Source of the DNA: a virus
Strand: one strand, 5' to 3'
DNA: 36,782 bases
IMG/VR virus record: IMGVR_UViG_3300005337_000015
Coordinates: 1-36,782 of that record
The translations under genes were made by a program, and so were the position numbers. The notes beneath the pieces were generated by a model that worked only from the letters and a program-made list of their open reading frames with translations, was not told the origin of the DNA and made no database searches. This document shows positions 1 through 5,980 of this stretch, one piece after another; position 1 is the stretch's first letter, and every line of letters starts with the position of its first letter.

Positions 1-100
1 ACGCAGCGCAGTTTTTCGTTCTTGTGGTGTCATCTTAACTCCTTGTTCGATGATTCATGCTATCAAACAATCAAGCAGAAAGCAATAGTAAATGCGCGAT
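1..100. repeat. Left copy of 100-bp direct terminal repeat
   Basis: Bases 1-100 are identical to 36683-36782. The repeat contains the first 11 codons of the HTH-like gene (36386-36715), its ribosome binding site and its leftward promoter. It is either a true short terminal redundancy or, more simply, the overlap left by an assembler closing a circular or circularly permuted genome. Either way the window is one full genome unit. Confidence 0.97.
57..85 (-). promoter_or_regulatory. Leftward sigma70-type promoter (same site at 36739-36767)
   Basis: On the minus strand TTGCTT (80-85) and TAGCAT (57-62) are separated by 17 bp. The site lies just upstream of the HTH-like gene starting at 36715, whose ribosome binding site AAGGAG follows. 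The 9-mer TGCTTGATT (69-77) found at other putative promoters of this phage lies inside the spacer. Two TGCGCGAT copies (93-110) sit just upstream of the -35. Confidence 0.55.
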
Positions 101-110
101 GATGCGCGAT
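92..110. promoter_or_regulatory. Tandem ATGCGCGAT boxes, candidate operator
   Basis: ATGCGCGAT occurs at 92-100 and again at 102-110, one base apart, immediately upstream of the leftward promoter. Related TCGCGCA boxes occur at two other leftward promoters (3951-3957 and 6317-6323). This suggests a shared regulator site; the binding protein is unknown. Confidence 0.35.
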
Positions 111-118
111 ATTTAGAC

Positions 119-145
119 AAAAAAATGCCCAGCACTTGGCCGGGC
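119..145 (-). terminator. Rho-independent terminator ending the leftward early block
   Basis: Reading leftward, GCCCGGC (145-139) pairs with GCTGGGC (133-127) across a 5-nt loop with one G-U pair, followed by A and seven T residues (125-119). It lies 18 bp after the stop codon of the exported-protein gene and separates the early block from the promoter of the next leftward block. Confidence 0.8.
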
Positions 146-163
146 TAGTGAAGAGCTTTTAGC

Positions 164-727
164 TTATGGCAAGCCGGTCAGCGAATGGAACCAGTTTGTA
201 GATTGAAAATCCGTTACAGAGACAGTTTTGCCGTCATAGGTTACAGTGCTGGGTAGGCCATTAGCATCATAGCGCAGTGTTGCTGTGACGCTTCCGTTGC
301 CGCCCAAGCCAATCGAGGCATTTGGCGAGCCCGGATGCGATACCACAAACAGCCATGCTGACTGATTGATAGCCTGTACACCTGCCATTCTGCTGGTATC
401 AACGCCATAATCATTAGCCCATTGACGTTTAACGCCATAACCACCAACAGTCATCAGAGAGGCCGGATCAGCGGTTAGTCCAGATAGATTGAACTCAGCA
501 TAACCATTTTCAGAGCTAATATAGTACAAAGAGCGATTAGGTTTGCGCAGGATAATCCCGCCCGCCCAAGGTGTACTATCGCCAATAGTCGGCAAAGTTG
601 CAGGGTTGGTGATATAGGCCACAAAGTCAGACTTTAGCTTTGCTTCAGCAACCGCTGGAGAAAAACCAGCCGCAGAAACGAAGCCAATACTTGCAATTAC
701 AACAAACAACGATTTAAACCACTTCAT
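164..727 (-). CDS. Secreted protein of unknown function
   Basis: Encodes 187 residues. The start at 727 is chosen because AGGAG lies 7 nt upstream and the protein then begins with a clean signal peptide (MKWFKSL, a hydrophobic stretch to about residue 20, cleavage likely after AVAEA near residue 29). The mature part is rich in Gly, Ser, Thr and Asn, has no cysteine and looks beta-rich. It contains YITNPATLP and TPWAGGIIL but no motif I recognise. It is the last gene of the leftward early block and is followed by a terminator; its start overlaps the end of the preceding gene by 14 bp. An exported product expressed early could act at the cell envelope, for example in superinfection exclusion, but that is only inference. 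Confidence 0.75.
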   Translation of the reverse strand: MKWFKSLFVVIASIGFVSAAGFSPAVAEAKLKSDFVAYITNPATLPTIGDSTPWAGGIILRKPNRSLYYISSENGYAEFNLSGLTADPASLMTVGGYGVKRQWANDYGVDTSRMAGVQAINQSAWLFVVSHPGSPNASIGLGGNGSVTATLRYDANGLPSTVTYDGKTVSVTDFQSTNWFHSLTGLP

Positions 728-959
728 TTTCTTTCTCCTGATTGGCAAGCTTTGACGGGGCATGCCTTACCCGTTTCATTTTCTCCATCGCCTTAAAAAT
801 AGCCTCACGTAGAGTAGGTGCCTGCACTTCATAGTGACTATGGATGCCTTCGCCATGTTTCCAAGCGAGCACACCAAGTTGTTGGTTCCAATGAACGTCA
901 CCGCTCTCAATAGACTCTAGAAATTCCTGCTCTGTTAATTCTGTTGGGATGCGCTTCAT
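714..959 (-). CDS. Unknown protein, paralogue of the gene at 1132-1368
   Basis: Encodes 81 residues from the ATG at 959, which overlaps the stop of the upstream gene as ATGA. The second half (LGVLAWKHGEGIHSHYEVQA, then PTLREAIFKAMEKMK) matches the product of 1132-1368 almost residue for residue, and 44 bp of DNA are identical. No catalytic motif is seen. The two copies flank one small gene, which indicates local duplication. Function unknown. Confidence 0.75.
   Translation of the reverse strand: MKRIPTELTEQEFLESIESGDVHWNQQLGVLAWKHGEGIHSHYEVQAPTLREAIFKAMEKMKRVRHAPSKLANQEKENEVV
793..836. repeat. 44-bp direct repeat, copy 1
   Basis: Identical to 1163-1206. The surrounding 70 bp or so are also nearly identical (774-847 versus 1144-1217). 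The repeat encodes the conserved C-terminal part of two paralogous early proteins. Confidence 0.95.
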
Positions 960-1144
960 TTCTTTTGCTCGGCTGTTGCGGTCTGCATCGGAACACAATA
1001 GGCGCGGTAATCAATGGTATCGGGATGGTACCAAGCCGCAGCATTCATACATGCTTCTTTAGACGTAAACCCCGGCACAGATGTTACTGCTACCGCACGG
1101 GAACTGTTGCCTGCCATCCAAGCCGTAATAATCAAAGTCCACAT
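956..1144 (-). CDS. Small Cys-containing, probably exported or membrane-anchored protein
   Basis: Encodes 62 residues. A short hydrophobic N-terminus (MWTLIITAWMAG) precedes a segment with two cysteines, FTSKEACMNAAAW...YRAYCVP. This layout is common among tiny periplasmic phage and bacterial proteins with one disulfide. GGAG precedes the start; the 5' end overlaps the upstream paralogue by 13 bp and the stop overlaps the next start (ATGA). It is the unique gene lying between the two duplicated copies. Function unknown. Confidence 0.6.
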   Translation of the reverse strand: MWTLIITAWMAGNSSRAVAVTSVPGFTSKEACMNAAAWYHPDTIDYRAYCVPMQTATAEQKK

Positions 1145-1368
1145 TTCATTTTCTCCATTCCTTTAAAAATAGCCTCACGTAGAGTAGGTGCCTGCACTTC
1201 ATAGTGGCTGTTAATGCCGTCACCGCGCTCCCATGTGAGGACGCCAAGCTTTTTGTGCCAGCGGGCTTCGTAGGTTTCGATGAAGTCTAGGGCAATCTTG
1301 TCTGGCACCGTGATAGATATATCGACTGAGTCGTAATCTACTCCGCCGTTAGAAATAACCGAACTCAC
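1132..1368 (-). CDS. Unknown protein, paralogue of the gene at 714-959
   Basis: Encodes 78 residues from GTG at 1368. This start is preferred over an in-frame ATG at 1398 because AAAGGAG lies 7 nt upstream of the GTG and the GTG overlaps the stop of the 28-residue ORF as GTGA. The C-terminal half (LGVLTWERGDGINSHYEVQA, then PTLREAIFKGMEKMK) duplicates that of 714-959, while the N-terminus is unrelated. Function unknown. Confidence 0.7.
   Translation of the reverse strand: MSSVISNGGVDYDSVDISITVPDKIALDFIETYEARWHKKLGVLTWERGDGINSHYEVQAPTLREAIFKGMEKMKCGL
1163..1206. repeat. 44-bp direct repeat, copy 2
   Basis: Identical to 793-836; see that entry. The copies are 370 bp apart in the same orientation, so recombination between them would delete the 62-residue gene and fuse the paralogues. 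Confidence 0.95.
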
Positions 1369-1451
1369 AGCAGCTCTCCTTTGCATTCGGATGCGCAAAC
1401 TCTCGGGCTATTGTCGGCCAGCTCAGCGGCCTGTTGCTGTAGGGTGGTCAT
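1365..1451 (-). CDS. Very small ORF, 28 residues, translationally coupled
   Basis: Begins MTTLQQQAAELADN and ends CKGELL. The start overlaps the stop of the upstream gene (ATGA at 1448-1451) and the stop overlaps the GTG of the downstream gene (GTGA at 1365-1368), so it exactly fills a gap in a coupled gene chain. That arrangement, rather than the composition, is the support. It may simply serve to carry ribosomes onward. Confidence 0.5.
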   Translation of the reverse strand: MTTLQQQAAELADNSPRVCASECKGELL

Positions 1452-1681
1452 TGCTTAGCCACTTTCTTCGTTAGTGGTGGGTCGATTACTTCATTGATCG
1501 CCGTGATTACCGCCATGGCGCCCTTTTTGAAATGCTCAGACTTTAATGGGGTAAGGCCGGGTGGAACCTTTACGGACGCCATTGCATCTTTAATCAGCTT
1601 GAACTCAACTAATAGATCGATGGCAACTTGCATTGCGACCTCGGTATCGAATTCCTCTTGGGTGTAGAGTCTGCCTTTCAT
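1448..1681 (-). CDS. Unknown early protein (77 residues)
   Basis: Very strong ribosome binding site (AAGGAGGGGGAG) just upstream; the start follows the TAA of the preceding gene directly. The protein begins MKGRLYTQEEFDTEVAMQVA and is predicted helical, with a Pro-rich break (VKVPPGLTPLKS) and a basic C-terminus (PPLTKKVAKQ). No known family recognised. Confidence 0.7.
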   Translation of the reverse strand: MKGRLYTQEEFDTEVAMQVAIDLLVEFKLIKDAMASVKVPPGLTPLKSEHFKKGAMAVITAINEVIDPPLTKKVAKQ

Positions 1682-2287
1682 TTACTCCCCCTCCTTCGCT
1701 GCTTGCTGGGCGATGGCGGCGTCTACAATTCTGTCGAACTCTTGGCCTTCGGCCTCTCCCAGATCGTTCCAGTCACCATCAGCAGGCCACTCTATGTCGT
1801 TACTAACATCGCGCAGCCACCGATACCGCTCCGCATCCCGCGCATCCTCGCTGGGCTGGTGGCTGGATGGCCTGAAAATCGGGAATAGCCTCACGCCGTC
1901 TACTTTCGAGTAGGTGAACATTGCTTCGTAAGGGTAATTTGACGGCGGTTCGTCTTCGTTGATCCATCCGATAGGATCGCACTTCTCGCTGGGCTGGGGG
2001 TGGGTGTAGAGAGGTTTCCATTCGCGGGGCTTTTCATCGCGCAACATCTGCCCTAATACGCTCTTCGCGTTATACGGCCCTTCATATCCGCCATCATCTC
2101 CTACAGGACGATAGTAAAACGTAGGCTCATACTCCTTCGCCAGCTTGGCACGGTCGGCGGCGATGGCTTTGCGAGCGCAGCGCAGTAACTCTTCGGCGGT
2201 TACAGTCTGCAATTCGTCTTGCATAAAGCTGAACCCAATCTCATTTGAAATAAGCTCATGCAACTCTTCGTCAGTCAATTGTGTCAT
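1682..2287 (-). CDS. Unknown protein with DARDAERYRWLRD motif
   Basis: Encodes 201 residues from ATG 2287, two bases after the stop of the 56-residue membrane-protein gene. The N-terminus is acidic and helical (MTQLTDEELHELISNEIGFS). The middle has Tyr/Pro-rich segments including PLYTHPQPSEKCDPIGWI. The C-terminal part carries DARDAERYRWLRD followed by WPADGDWNDL and FDRIVDAAIAQQ. Modules of the DAERYRWLR type recur in hypothetical proteins of proteobacterial phages and prophages, often C-terminal and combined with variable N-termini. No enzymatic function can be named. This stretch is visibly richer in G+C than the genes at 3960-5660. Confidence 0.7.
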   Translation of the reverse strand: MTQLTDEELHELISNEIGFSFMQDELQTVTAEELLRCARKAIAADRAKLAKEYEPTFYYRPVGDDGGYEGPYNAKSVLGQMLRDEKPREWKPLYTHPQPSEKCDPIGWINEDEPPSNYPYEAMFTYSKVDGVRLFPIFRPSSHQPSEDARDAERYRWLRDVSNDIEWPADGDWNDLGEAEGQEFDRIVDAAIAQQAAKEGE

Positions 2288-2289
2288 GG

Positions 2290-2460
2290 TTATGCTTCCC
2301 AAGTAGTCATCAGAGTTGCAAAACCAACAAGAAAGGCAAAGCCAATACACGCCAGCAGGACTTGCGCAACTTCATAACCACGCAATGCAATCGCTAAGAA
2401 CGCGCCAAGCATCACAGCGATACCGACCAGCAGCGGCAATACAGTTAATCGTTTCATCAT
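2290..2460 (-). CDS. Small two-helix membrane protein (56 residues)
   Basis: Begins MMKRLTVLPLLVGIAVMLGA. Two hydrophobic segments are visible (about residues 5-25 and 34-52) separated by a short RGYE turn. The start overlaps the upstream stop (TGATG) and the stop lies 2 bp before the next start, so it fits the coupled chain exactly. Probably an inner-membrane protein; function unknown. Confidence 0.65.
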   Translation of the reverse strand: MMKRLTVLPLLVGIAVMLGAFLAIALRGYEVAQVLLACIGFAFLVGFATLMTTWEA

Positions 2461-2894
2461 CACTCTCCCAGCCGCGCAGAGAATGCGCGCACCATGTCGC
2501 CGGCAGACTTGCCATACCAGTCTGACTTGGCTTGGCTATCGCACCACTTGGCACACTCCCGCAGCAACTCGGTATCGTCCGGGCGCTGGGATAGGGCGGC
2601 GCAGGCTACTGCCTGAACAAATCCATGCCCGACTTGGCGCATAACTTCGTATTGCTCGCATAGCGCCTCAACAGATTGGCTAGACAGCGGACTGTAATTA
2701 AAGTTAGCCACAGCCTTCTTTGCAGATTCAAACGCCGCCCGCTCATCCAGCCCCGGCGCGGCGTCCTCATCAGCCTCAAGCTGCTCGGCAAAGGCTTCAA
2801 GTATGGCTATCACATCCCGCATATGCCAGAACTTGTTGCATCTAACTTCATCCACCAATTTACGCACTTCTGCTGCTGTAAATTTATTGGTCAT
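2460..2894 (-). CDS. Unknown helical protein (144 residues)
   Basis: Starts at the ATGA overlap with the preceding gene (2891-2894), with GGAG upstream. The sequence is mostly helical and acidic, beginning MTNKFTAAEVRKLVDEVR. Later segments read EALCEQYEVMRQVGHGFVQA and LLRECAKWCDSQAKSDW. No motif identifies a function. Confidence 0.7.
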   Translation of the reverse strand: MTNKFTAAEVRKLVDEVRCNKFWHMRDVIAILEAFAEQLEADEDAAPGLDERAAFESAKKAVANFNYSPLSSQSVEALCEQYEVMRQVGHGFVQAVACAALSQRPDDTELLRECAKWCDSQAKSDWYGKSAGDMVRAFSARLGE

Positions 2895-3208
2895 TGTTGT
2901 TCTCCGGTTGCTTTGGCGATGGCAGCGTCAACATACGCAACGTCATGGTCATTCTGATTTAGAAACCTTCGCGCGTATTTGAGCGCTTCCAGCAGCTCAG
3001 GCGCAGCCAAAATAAGCCGCGTATCGTCTGGATTATCAAATACGTCATACTCATCGCAGCCGACAATAAACGTGTCCTCCGCTCCGTAGATTGCAGGGTT
3101 GTCGCAGAAGCCATGCCCACTGTAATCAGGCGGAACTTCACCTCGCTCTGGTTCAAAGGCAATGCAGAACTTCCACGGCCCCGGCGTGTGCTTTGTTGTG
3201 TTGGACAT
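2891..3208 (-). CDS. HTPGPW-type phage protein, function unknown
   Basis: Encodes 105 residues starting MSNTTKHTPGPWKF. The ATG at 3208 is preferred to a GTG two codons earlier because GAGG lies about 10 nt upstream. The pairing of an N-terminal HTPGPW with a later NPDDTRLILAAPELLEALKY is a hallmark of a very widespread family of hypothetical phage proteins. No biochemical role is firmly established to my knowledge. Confidence 0.75.
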   Translation of the reverse strand: MSNTTKHTPGPWKFCIAFEPERGEVPPDYSGHGFCDNPAIYGAEDTFIVGCDEYDVFDNPDDTRLILAAPELLEALKYARRFLNQNDHDVAYVDAAIAKATGEQQ

Positions 3209-3210
3209 AA

Positions 3211-3489
3211 TCACTTATCCTCAAGTTTATTGACTTCAGGCCAATAATAAGAAAACTGCGCACCACAGCAGCAAGAAATAGCGCGAAACTTAAAGCCTTT
3301 TTCTGTGTAGAATTCGTTGAACACATTCAGATCAGCGCCTTGTATAACTTCAGTGTTTTCATTCTTGCAGTATGGACACATGTCATTTGTGTCTCGATTC
3401 GTCATATATCCGAATGGTGAGTAGCGCACCCCAGAGTGCTTAGGGAATGCTGTTTTGCCAACTTCCACTACAGTTAAAGTCTTATCCAT
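3211..3489 (-). CDS. Zinc-ribbon-like small protein
   Basis: Encodes 92 residues. A CPYC knuckle near residue 38 and a second cysteine cluster (ISCCCGAQFSYYWPE) about 32 residues later would suit a zinc ribbon, with MTNRDTNDM between the N-terminal strand and the first knuckle. Could bind nucleic acid or modulate a host protein; the target is unknown. Confidence 0.65.
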   Translation of the reverse strand: MDKTLTVVEVGKTAFPKHSGVRYSPFGYMTNRDTNDMCPYCKNENTEVIQGADLNVFNEFYTEKGFKFRAISCCCGAQFSYYWPEVNKLEDK

Positions 3490-3491
3490 AG

Positions 3492-3794
3492 TTATTCGTC
3501 TTCAAGCCTGCTGATTGCGAGCTGTCGCACTACATCGCTGTTCTTGATTCGATCCGCAATCTTGTCGCGCAGCAGGGCTAGGCGGAATAAACGTTGATCG
3601 TTACTGGTTGCGTCGAATACCAATGCTAGGTCATAGAAAAACAGTTGGTAGTCAGTAGCATCAGCTAAATAGCATGCTTGTCCTACTCGCTCATCTGCAA
3701 TGTCGGCGCACTTGTCTTGGATTAGCTGCGCGAACTGTTCTGCGCTTTGATCAAGGTAACGCTCTGTTTCGATTTCTACGATGCATGATTTCAC
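3492..3794 (-). CDS. Unknown early protein (100 residues)
   Basis: The start is taken as GTG at 3794, which overlaps the upstream stop as GTGA and has GGGAG about 8 nt upstream; an ATG five codons earlier (3809) is less well placed. The product is acidic and helical, with QSAEQFAQLIQDKCADIADE and LFRLALLRDKIADRIKN. No family recognised. Confidence 0.65.
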   Translation of the reverse strand: MKSCIVEIETERYLDQSAEQFAQLIQDKCADIADERVGQACYLADATDYQLFFYDLALVFDATSNDQRLFRLALLRDKIADRIKNSDVVRQLAISRLEDE

Positions 3795-3931
3795 AGCACT
3801 TTCTCCCATTGCTTTATCAGAGTATCAATCAACCACCATGCAACTAGCATCGCGCCGCAGAAAGCCGCACCAAGACATGCGTCATTGCATCCGTATATGA
3901 ATGCCTTAAGGTAGTTAAGTATTGATTTCAT
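3791..3931 (-). CDS. Small membrane protein (46 residues)
   Basis: Begins MKSILNYLKAFIYGCND, continues into a hydrophobic segment (LGAAFCGAMLVAWWLIDTLI) and ends KQWEKVL. One transmembrane helix is likely, with an amphipathic N-terminus. Its stop overlaps the next start (GTGA). There is no clear ribosome binding site, and the putative promoter -10 lies only about 7 nt upstream, so the message may be nearly leaderless. Confidence 0.6.
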   Translation of the reverse strand: MKSILNYLKAFIYGCNDACLGAAFCGAMLVAWWLIDTLIKQWEKVL

Positions 3932-3937
3932 GGCTTA

Positions 3938-3965
3938 AGCTTACACTGATTCGCGCAAAAATCAA
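3938..3965 (-). promoter_or_regulatory. Candidate leftward promoter with TGCTTGATT motif
   Basis: On the minus strand TTGATT (3960-3965) and TAAGCT (3938-3943) are 16 bp apart. The shared 9-mer TGCTTGATT covers 3960-3968, and a TCGCGCA box lies in the spacer (3951-3957). The promoter overlaps the 3' end of the upstream gene and would place the transcript start close to the ATG at 3931. Confidence 0.4.
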
Positions 3966-4420
3966 GCATAAATTGTAGGTTCTGGGACAACACTGGTAGC
4001 AGGCCGCAATCCGCTAGGATCGTGATAACTAAAGTATTGATTGCCACCAATTTTTCCAGCACGTCTTGCAAACATAATCGTTCGTGCGCCAGTTATTTTT
4101 GGCCCTGTAAAGTAAGTTCGGAAACAATCCACAACGCTGCGAGATTTGTTTTTTTCAGCTTTCCTTATGGCCTCGAAAAGTACTGATTGTGATGCTAAAA
4201 CATATACAGATTGCTTTATTTGCCTTGAATGTATTTTTCTTTTTGAGTTACCAGTAACAATCAAAATGCCATGTGAGTTTTTCAGCGCTGAAATAGCAGT
4301 GCGCACCATTGCTGATTTTTGACGGTTAGACGGATCAATATTTAGCGCAACGCATATATCGTAAAGATCACGCGGCTCCCCATCGCTCATAACCTTAACT
4401 ACTGATTCCATATAAGACAT
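3962..4420 (-). CDS. Winged-helix-like DNA-binding protein (putative)
   Basis: Encodes 152 residues with GAGGTG 5 nt upstream of the start. The N-terminal 70 residues look like a winged helix: MESVVKVMSDGEPRDLYDIC as first helix, then an ALNIDPSNRQKSAMVRTAIS recognition region and a wing (GILIVTGNSKRK). A second basic segment (RKAEKNKSRSVVDCFRTYF) follows. It lies directly downstream of the SSB-like gene, so a role in replication or early gene control is plausible. The fold is inferred by eye only. Confidence 0.5.
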   Translation of the reverse strand: MSYMESVVKVMSDGEPRDLYDICVALNIDPSNRQKSAMVRTAISALKNSHGILIVTGNSKRKIHSRQIKQSVYVLASQSVLFEAIRKAEKNKSRSVVDCFRTYFTGPKITGARTIMFARRAGKIGGNQYFSYHDPSGLRPATSVVPEPTIYA

Positions 4421-4429
4421 AATGGCACC

Positions 4430-4702
4430 TCAGAATGGAATGTCGTCTTCAAAATCTTTTACTTCTTTGTTCGCGTAAGCTTTAGTAGATTGTTCTTTTT
4501 TTACGTTATCCTGTTTATTAGTTTGTTTCTTTTCCAGATTAATAGATAATGCCGGCCCCTTTGCTGTTTCTTTTTTCCATCCACTTATCCAGTATTCAAT
4601 TCCGTCAATTTCGCAACTGCCCTTGTAGTCTGGATGGCTATCTTTTTGCTTCTTGTCATTCTTAAATAAAATGCCGCGCATATTGTTGTCATACTTTGTC
4701 AT
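4430..4702 (-). CDS. Putative single-stranded DNA-binding protein with SSB-type acidic tip
   Basis: Encodes 90 residues. The N-terminal 58 residues (MRGILFKNDKKQKDSHPDYK followed by an IEYWISGWKK strand) resemble compact DUF736-like, OB-fold-style phage proteins. A Lys/Asn/Gln-rich linker follows, and the protein ends DFEDDIPF, closely matching the DDDIPF tip with which bacterial SSBs recruit partner enzymes. Its start overlaps the end of the single-strand annealing protein gene (4699-4702), a pairing common in phage recombination operons. Length is half that of E. coli SSB, so if it is an SSB it is a minimal one. Confidence 0.6.
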   Translation of the reverse strand: MTKYDNNMRGILFKNDKKQKDSHPDYKGSCEIDGIEYWISGWKKETAKGPALSINLEKKQTNKQDNVKKEQSTKAYANKEVKDFEDDIPF

Positions 4703-5343
4703 TGCTTTTCCTTTACGTTAATTTCAGTATGTTTCTTTTTAATTGCGCTGCGAATTTTTGAATCCAACAAGCTCCACAGGAATATTTTTTCATCATCTTC
4801 TTCATTTCCATAGAAGAGATCATGTGCAGCTTGTACATTTCCGGATTCCATTTCTTCGCTGATTGATTGTGCGAAGAATCGCAAAGCTTCTTGACGCTCA
4901 ATAGGTGGAGGATTGGCAGCTTCTCTAACTGGATTTATTTTCGGAGCAACAGTCTTTGTTTCAGGTTCGTTGCCTGCTGGCAAGTCTTCGCCTGCATAGA
5001 TGTATAGTCCTAGACCATGAACAGCAATTGCTTTAGCAAGGCAACGCATCATGGCTGTATTTACTGCAAATGCATCAGGGTTAGAAATTGCTCTGTTCTT
5101 GTAGTCCATTACCGGTAAATGCATAGTCATGTCTTTGTTAAAAGCTGTAACAGTGCATGAAACCATCAAGGTATCACCAAAAGCTTTGGGCTCGTGAAAT
5201 TCCCAGTTTGCAGACGGATCATTCCGCATTAATTGATCAACTGCCCACGCCCAAGACAAATAGGAAAGATTATTTTTCTTTTCTATATGCTCATTAACAT
5301 TAATTTTGGCTAACTGTTCGAAATGGTTAATTTTTTCTGTCAT
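4699..5343 (-). CDS. Single-strand annealing protein (DUF1071/Sak3-like)
   Basis: Encodes 214 residues. The third of three consecutive ATGs (5343) has GGAG 7 nt upstream; the ORF is open further upstream but overlaps another gene. Family hallmarks are NNLSYLSWAWAVDQLM near residues 24-39 and FAVNTAMMRCLAKAIAVHGL followed by GLYIYAGEDLP near 100-130. Such proteins anneal complementary strands during phage recombination and replication. The C-terminal 60 residues are acidic and probably interact with partners. The gene is coupled to the SSB-like gene; no partner exonuclease is visible in this block. Confidence 0.8.
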   Translation of the reverse strand: MTEKINHFEQLAKINVNEHIEKKNNLSYLSWAWAVDQLMRNDPSANWEFHEPKAFGDTLMVSCTVTAFNKDMTMHLPVMDYKNRAISNPDAFAVNTAMMRCLAKAIAVHGLGLYIYAGEDLPAGNEPETKTVAPKINPVREAANPPPIERQEALRFFAQSISEEMESGNVQAAHDLFYGNEEDDEKIFLWSLLDSKIRSAIKKKHTEINVKEKQ

Positions 5344-5488
5344 CATCATTCTCCGCAGAAATAATTTGCTCTGCTTGATAAAGCATTGCGTACTCTTCTT
5401 GGCTAAGCGAGCCATTCATTTCAGCAAGCAATTCATTAACTATTTCTTGAACTGACATTTCATTGAATTTTGAGTAATCAGATTTCAT
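5327..5488 (-). CDS. Small acidic protein (53 residues)
   Basis: Begins MKSDYSKFNEMSVQEIVNEL and ends SAENDDDRKN. Helical and acidic; it overlaps the upstream gene by 11 bp and the annealing-protein start by 17 bp. An in-frame ATG at 5521 lies deep inside the upstream gene and is less likely. Function unknown. Confidence 0.55.
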   Translation of the reverse strand: MKSDYSKFNEMSVQEIVNELLAEMNGSLSQEEYAMLYQAEQIISAENDDDRKN

Positions 5489-5660
5489 TTTTTGCCTTAT
5501 CAATTTCTTTGTTAATTTCACGGTCTACGGCGTCTCTATATTCATCAATATCAAGAGCCTGCGACAGCATATTTCGAAAGCGTGCAGGATCATGTGTACT
5601 CAGCTCGCACATAAATCTAAAACGCGTTGCATCCAGAATAAGCTCGTTAACTTCTAGCAT
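5478..5660 (-). CDS. Small charged helical protein (60 residues)
   Basis: Begins MLEVNELILDATRFRFMCEL and ends REINKEIDKAKNEI. GAGGAACA precedes the start, which overlaps the end of the upstream repeat-bearing gene by 7 bp. The LDATRFRFM segment resembles short early phage proteins of unknown role. Confidence 0.6.
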   Translation of the reverse strand: MLEVNELILDATRFRFMCELSTHDPARFRNMLSQALDIDEYRDAVDREINKEIDKAKNEI

Positions 5661-5980
5661 TGTTCCTCACCGTATCCGTTTCCATCTCCGTATCCGTTTC
5701 CATCTCCGTATCCGTTTCCATCTCCGTATCCGTTTCCGTATCCGTATCCGTTTCCGCTTCCGTATCCGTCTCCGTTTCCGTATCCGTTTCCGTATCCGTA
5801 TCCGTTTCCGCTTCCGTCTCCGTGGCTTCCTTTAACTATCCATTCATTAGATACAAACTTTTCTGTTTCAACAGCTATTGTTTTATGTTTGATAACAAAA
5901 TCCACAACTCCATCAAAGCACCCCCCAGCTTCTAGTACATCAAAAGCCGTTACCCTTGCTTTGTAAGCCAATGAATTCAT
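5654..5980 (-). CDS. Protein with 25-copy Gly-X dipeptide tail
   Basis: Encodes 108 residues from ATG 5980 (GGGAGG upstream, ATGA overlap with the preceding gene). The first 55 residues form a small domain (MNSLAYKARVTAFDVLEAGG, then CFDGVVDFVIKHKTIAVETE). After SHGDGSG the chain becomes Gly alternating with Tyr, Asn, Asp or Ser (GYGNGYGDGNGYGDGNGYGD and similar) up to EEQC at the end. The tail comes from the hexanucleotide tract 5670-5819, so copy changes keep the frame. The tail would be extended, disordered and sticky. Function unknown. Confidence 0.65.
   Translation of the reverse strand: MNSLAYKARVTAFDVLEAGGCFDGVVDFVIKHKTIAVETEKFVSNEWIVKGSHGDGSGNGYGYGNGYGNGDGYGSGNGYGYGNGYGDGNGYGDGNGYGDGNGYGEEQC
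5670..5819. repeat. Hexanucleotide tandem repeat, 25 units
   Basis: Twenty-five consecutive units of CCGTAT, CCGTTT, CCATCT, CCGCTT or CCGTCT (plus strand), including four alternations of an 18-bp super-repeat at the left end. It encodes the Gly-X tail of the gene at 5654-5980. The unit length is a multiple of three, so expansion or contraction lengthens or shortens the tail without frameshift. Confidence 0.95.

Noticed and set aside
5670-5819. CRISPR array
   Set aside because: The units are contiguous hexamers without spacers and lie in a coding frame.
5660-5935. Plus-strand ORFs rich in Val-Ser or Arg-Ile/Phe repeats across the hexanucleotide tract
   Set aside because: They are reverse readings of the Gly-X tail repeat; a hexamer repeat without stops keeps several frames open. 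No ribosome binding site, and the minus-strand gene fits the operon.
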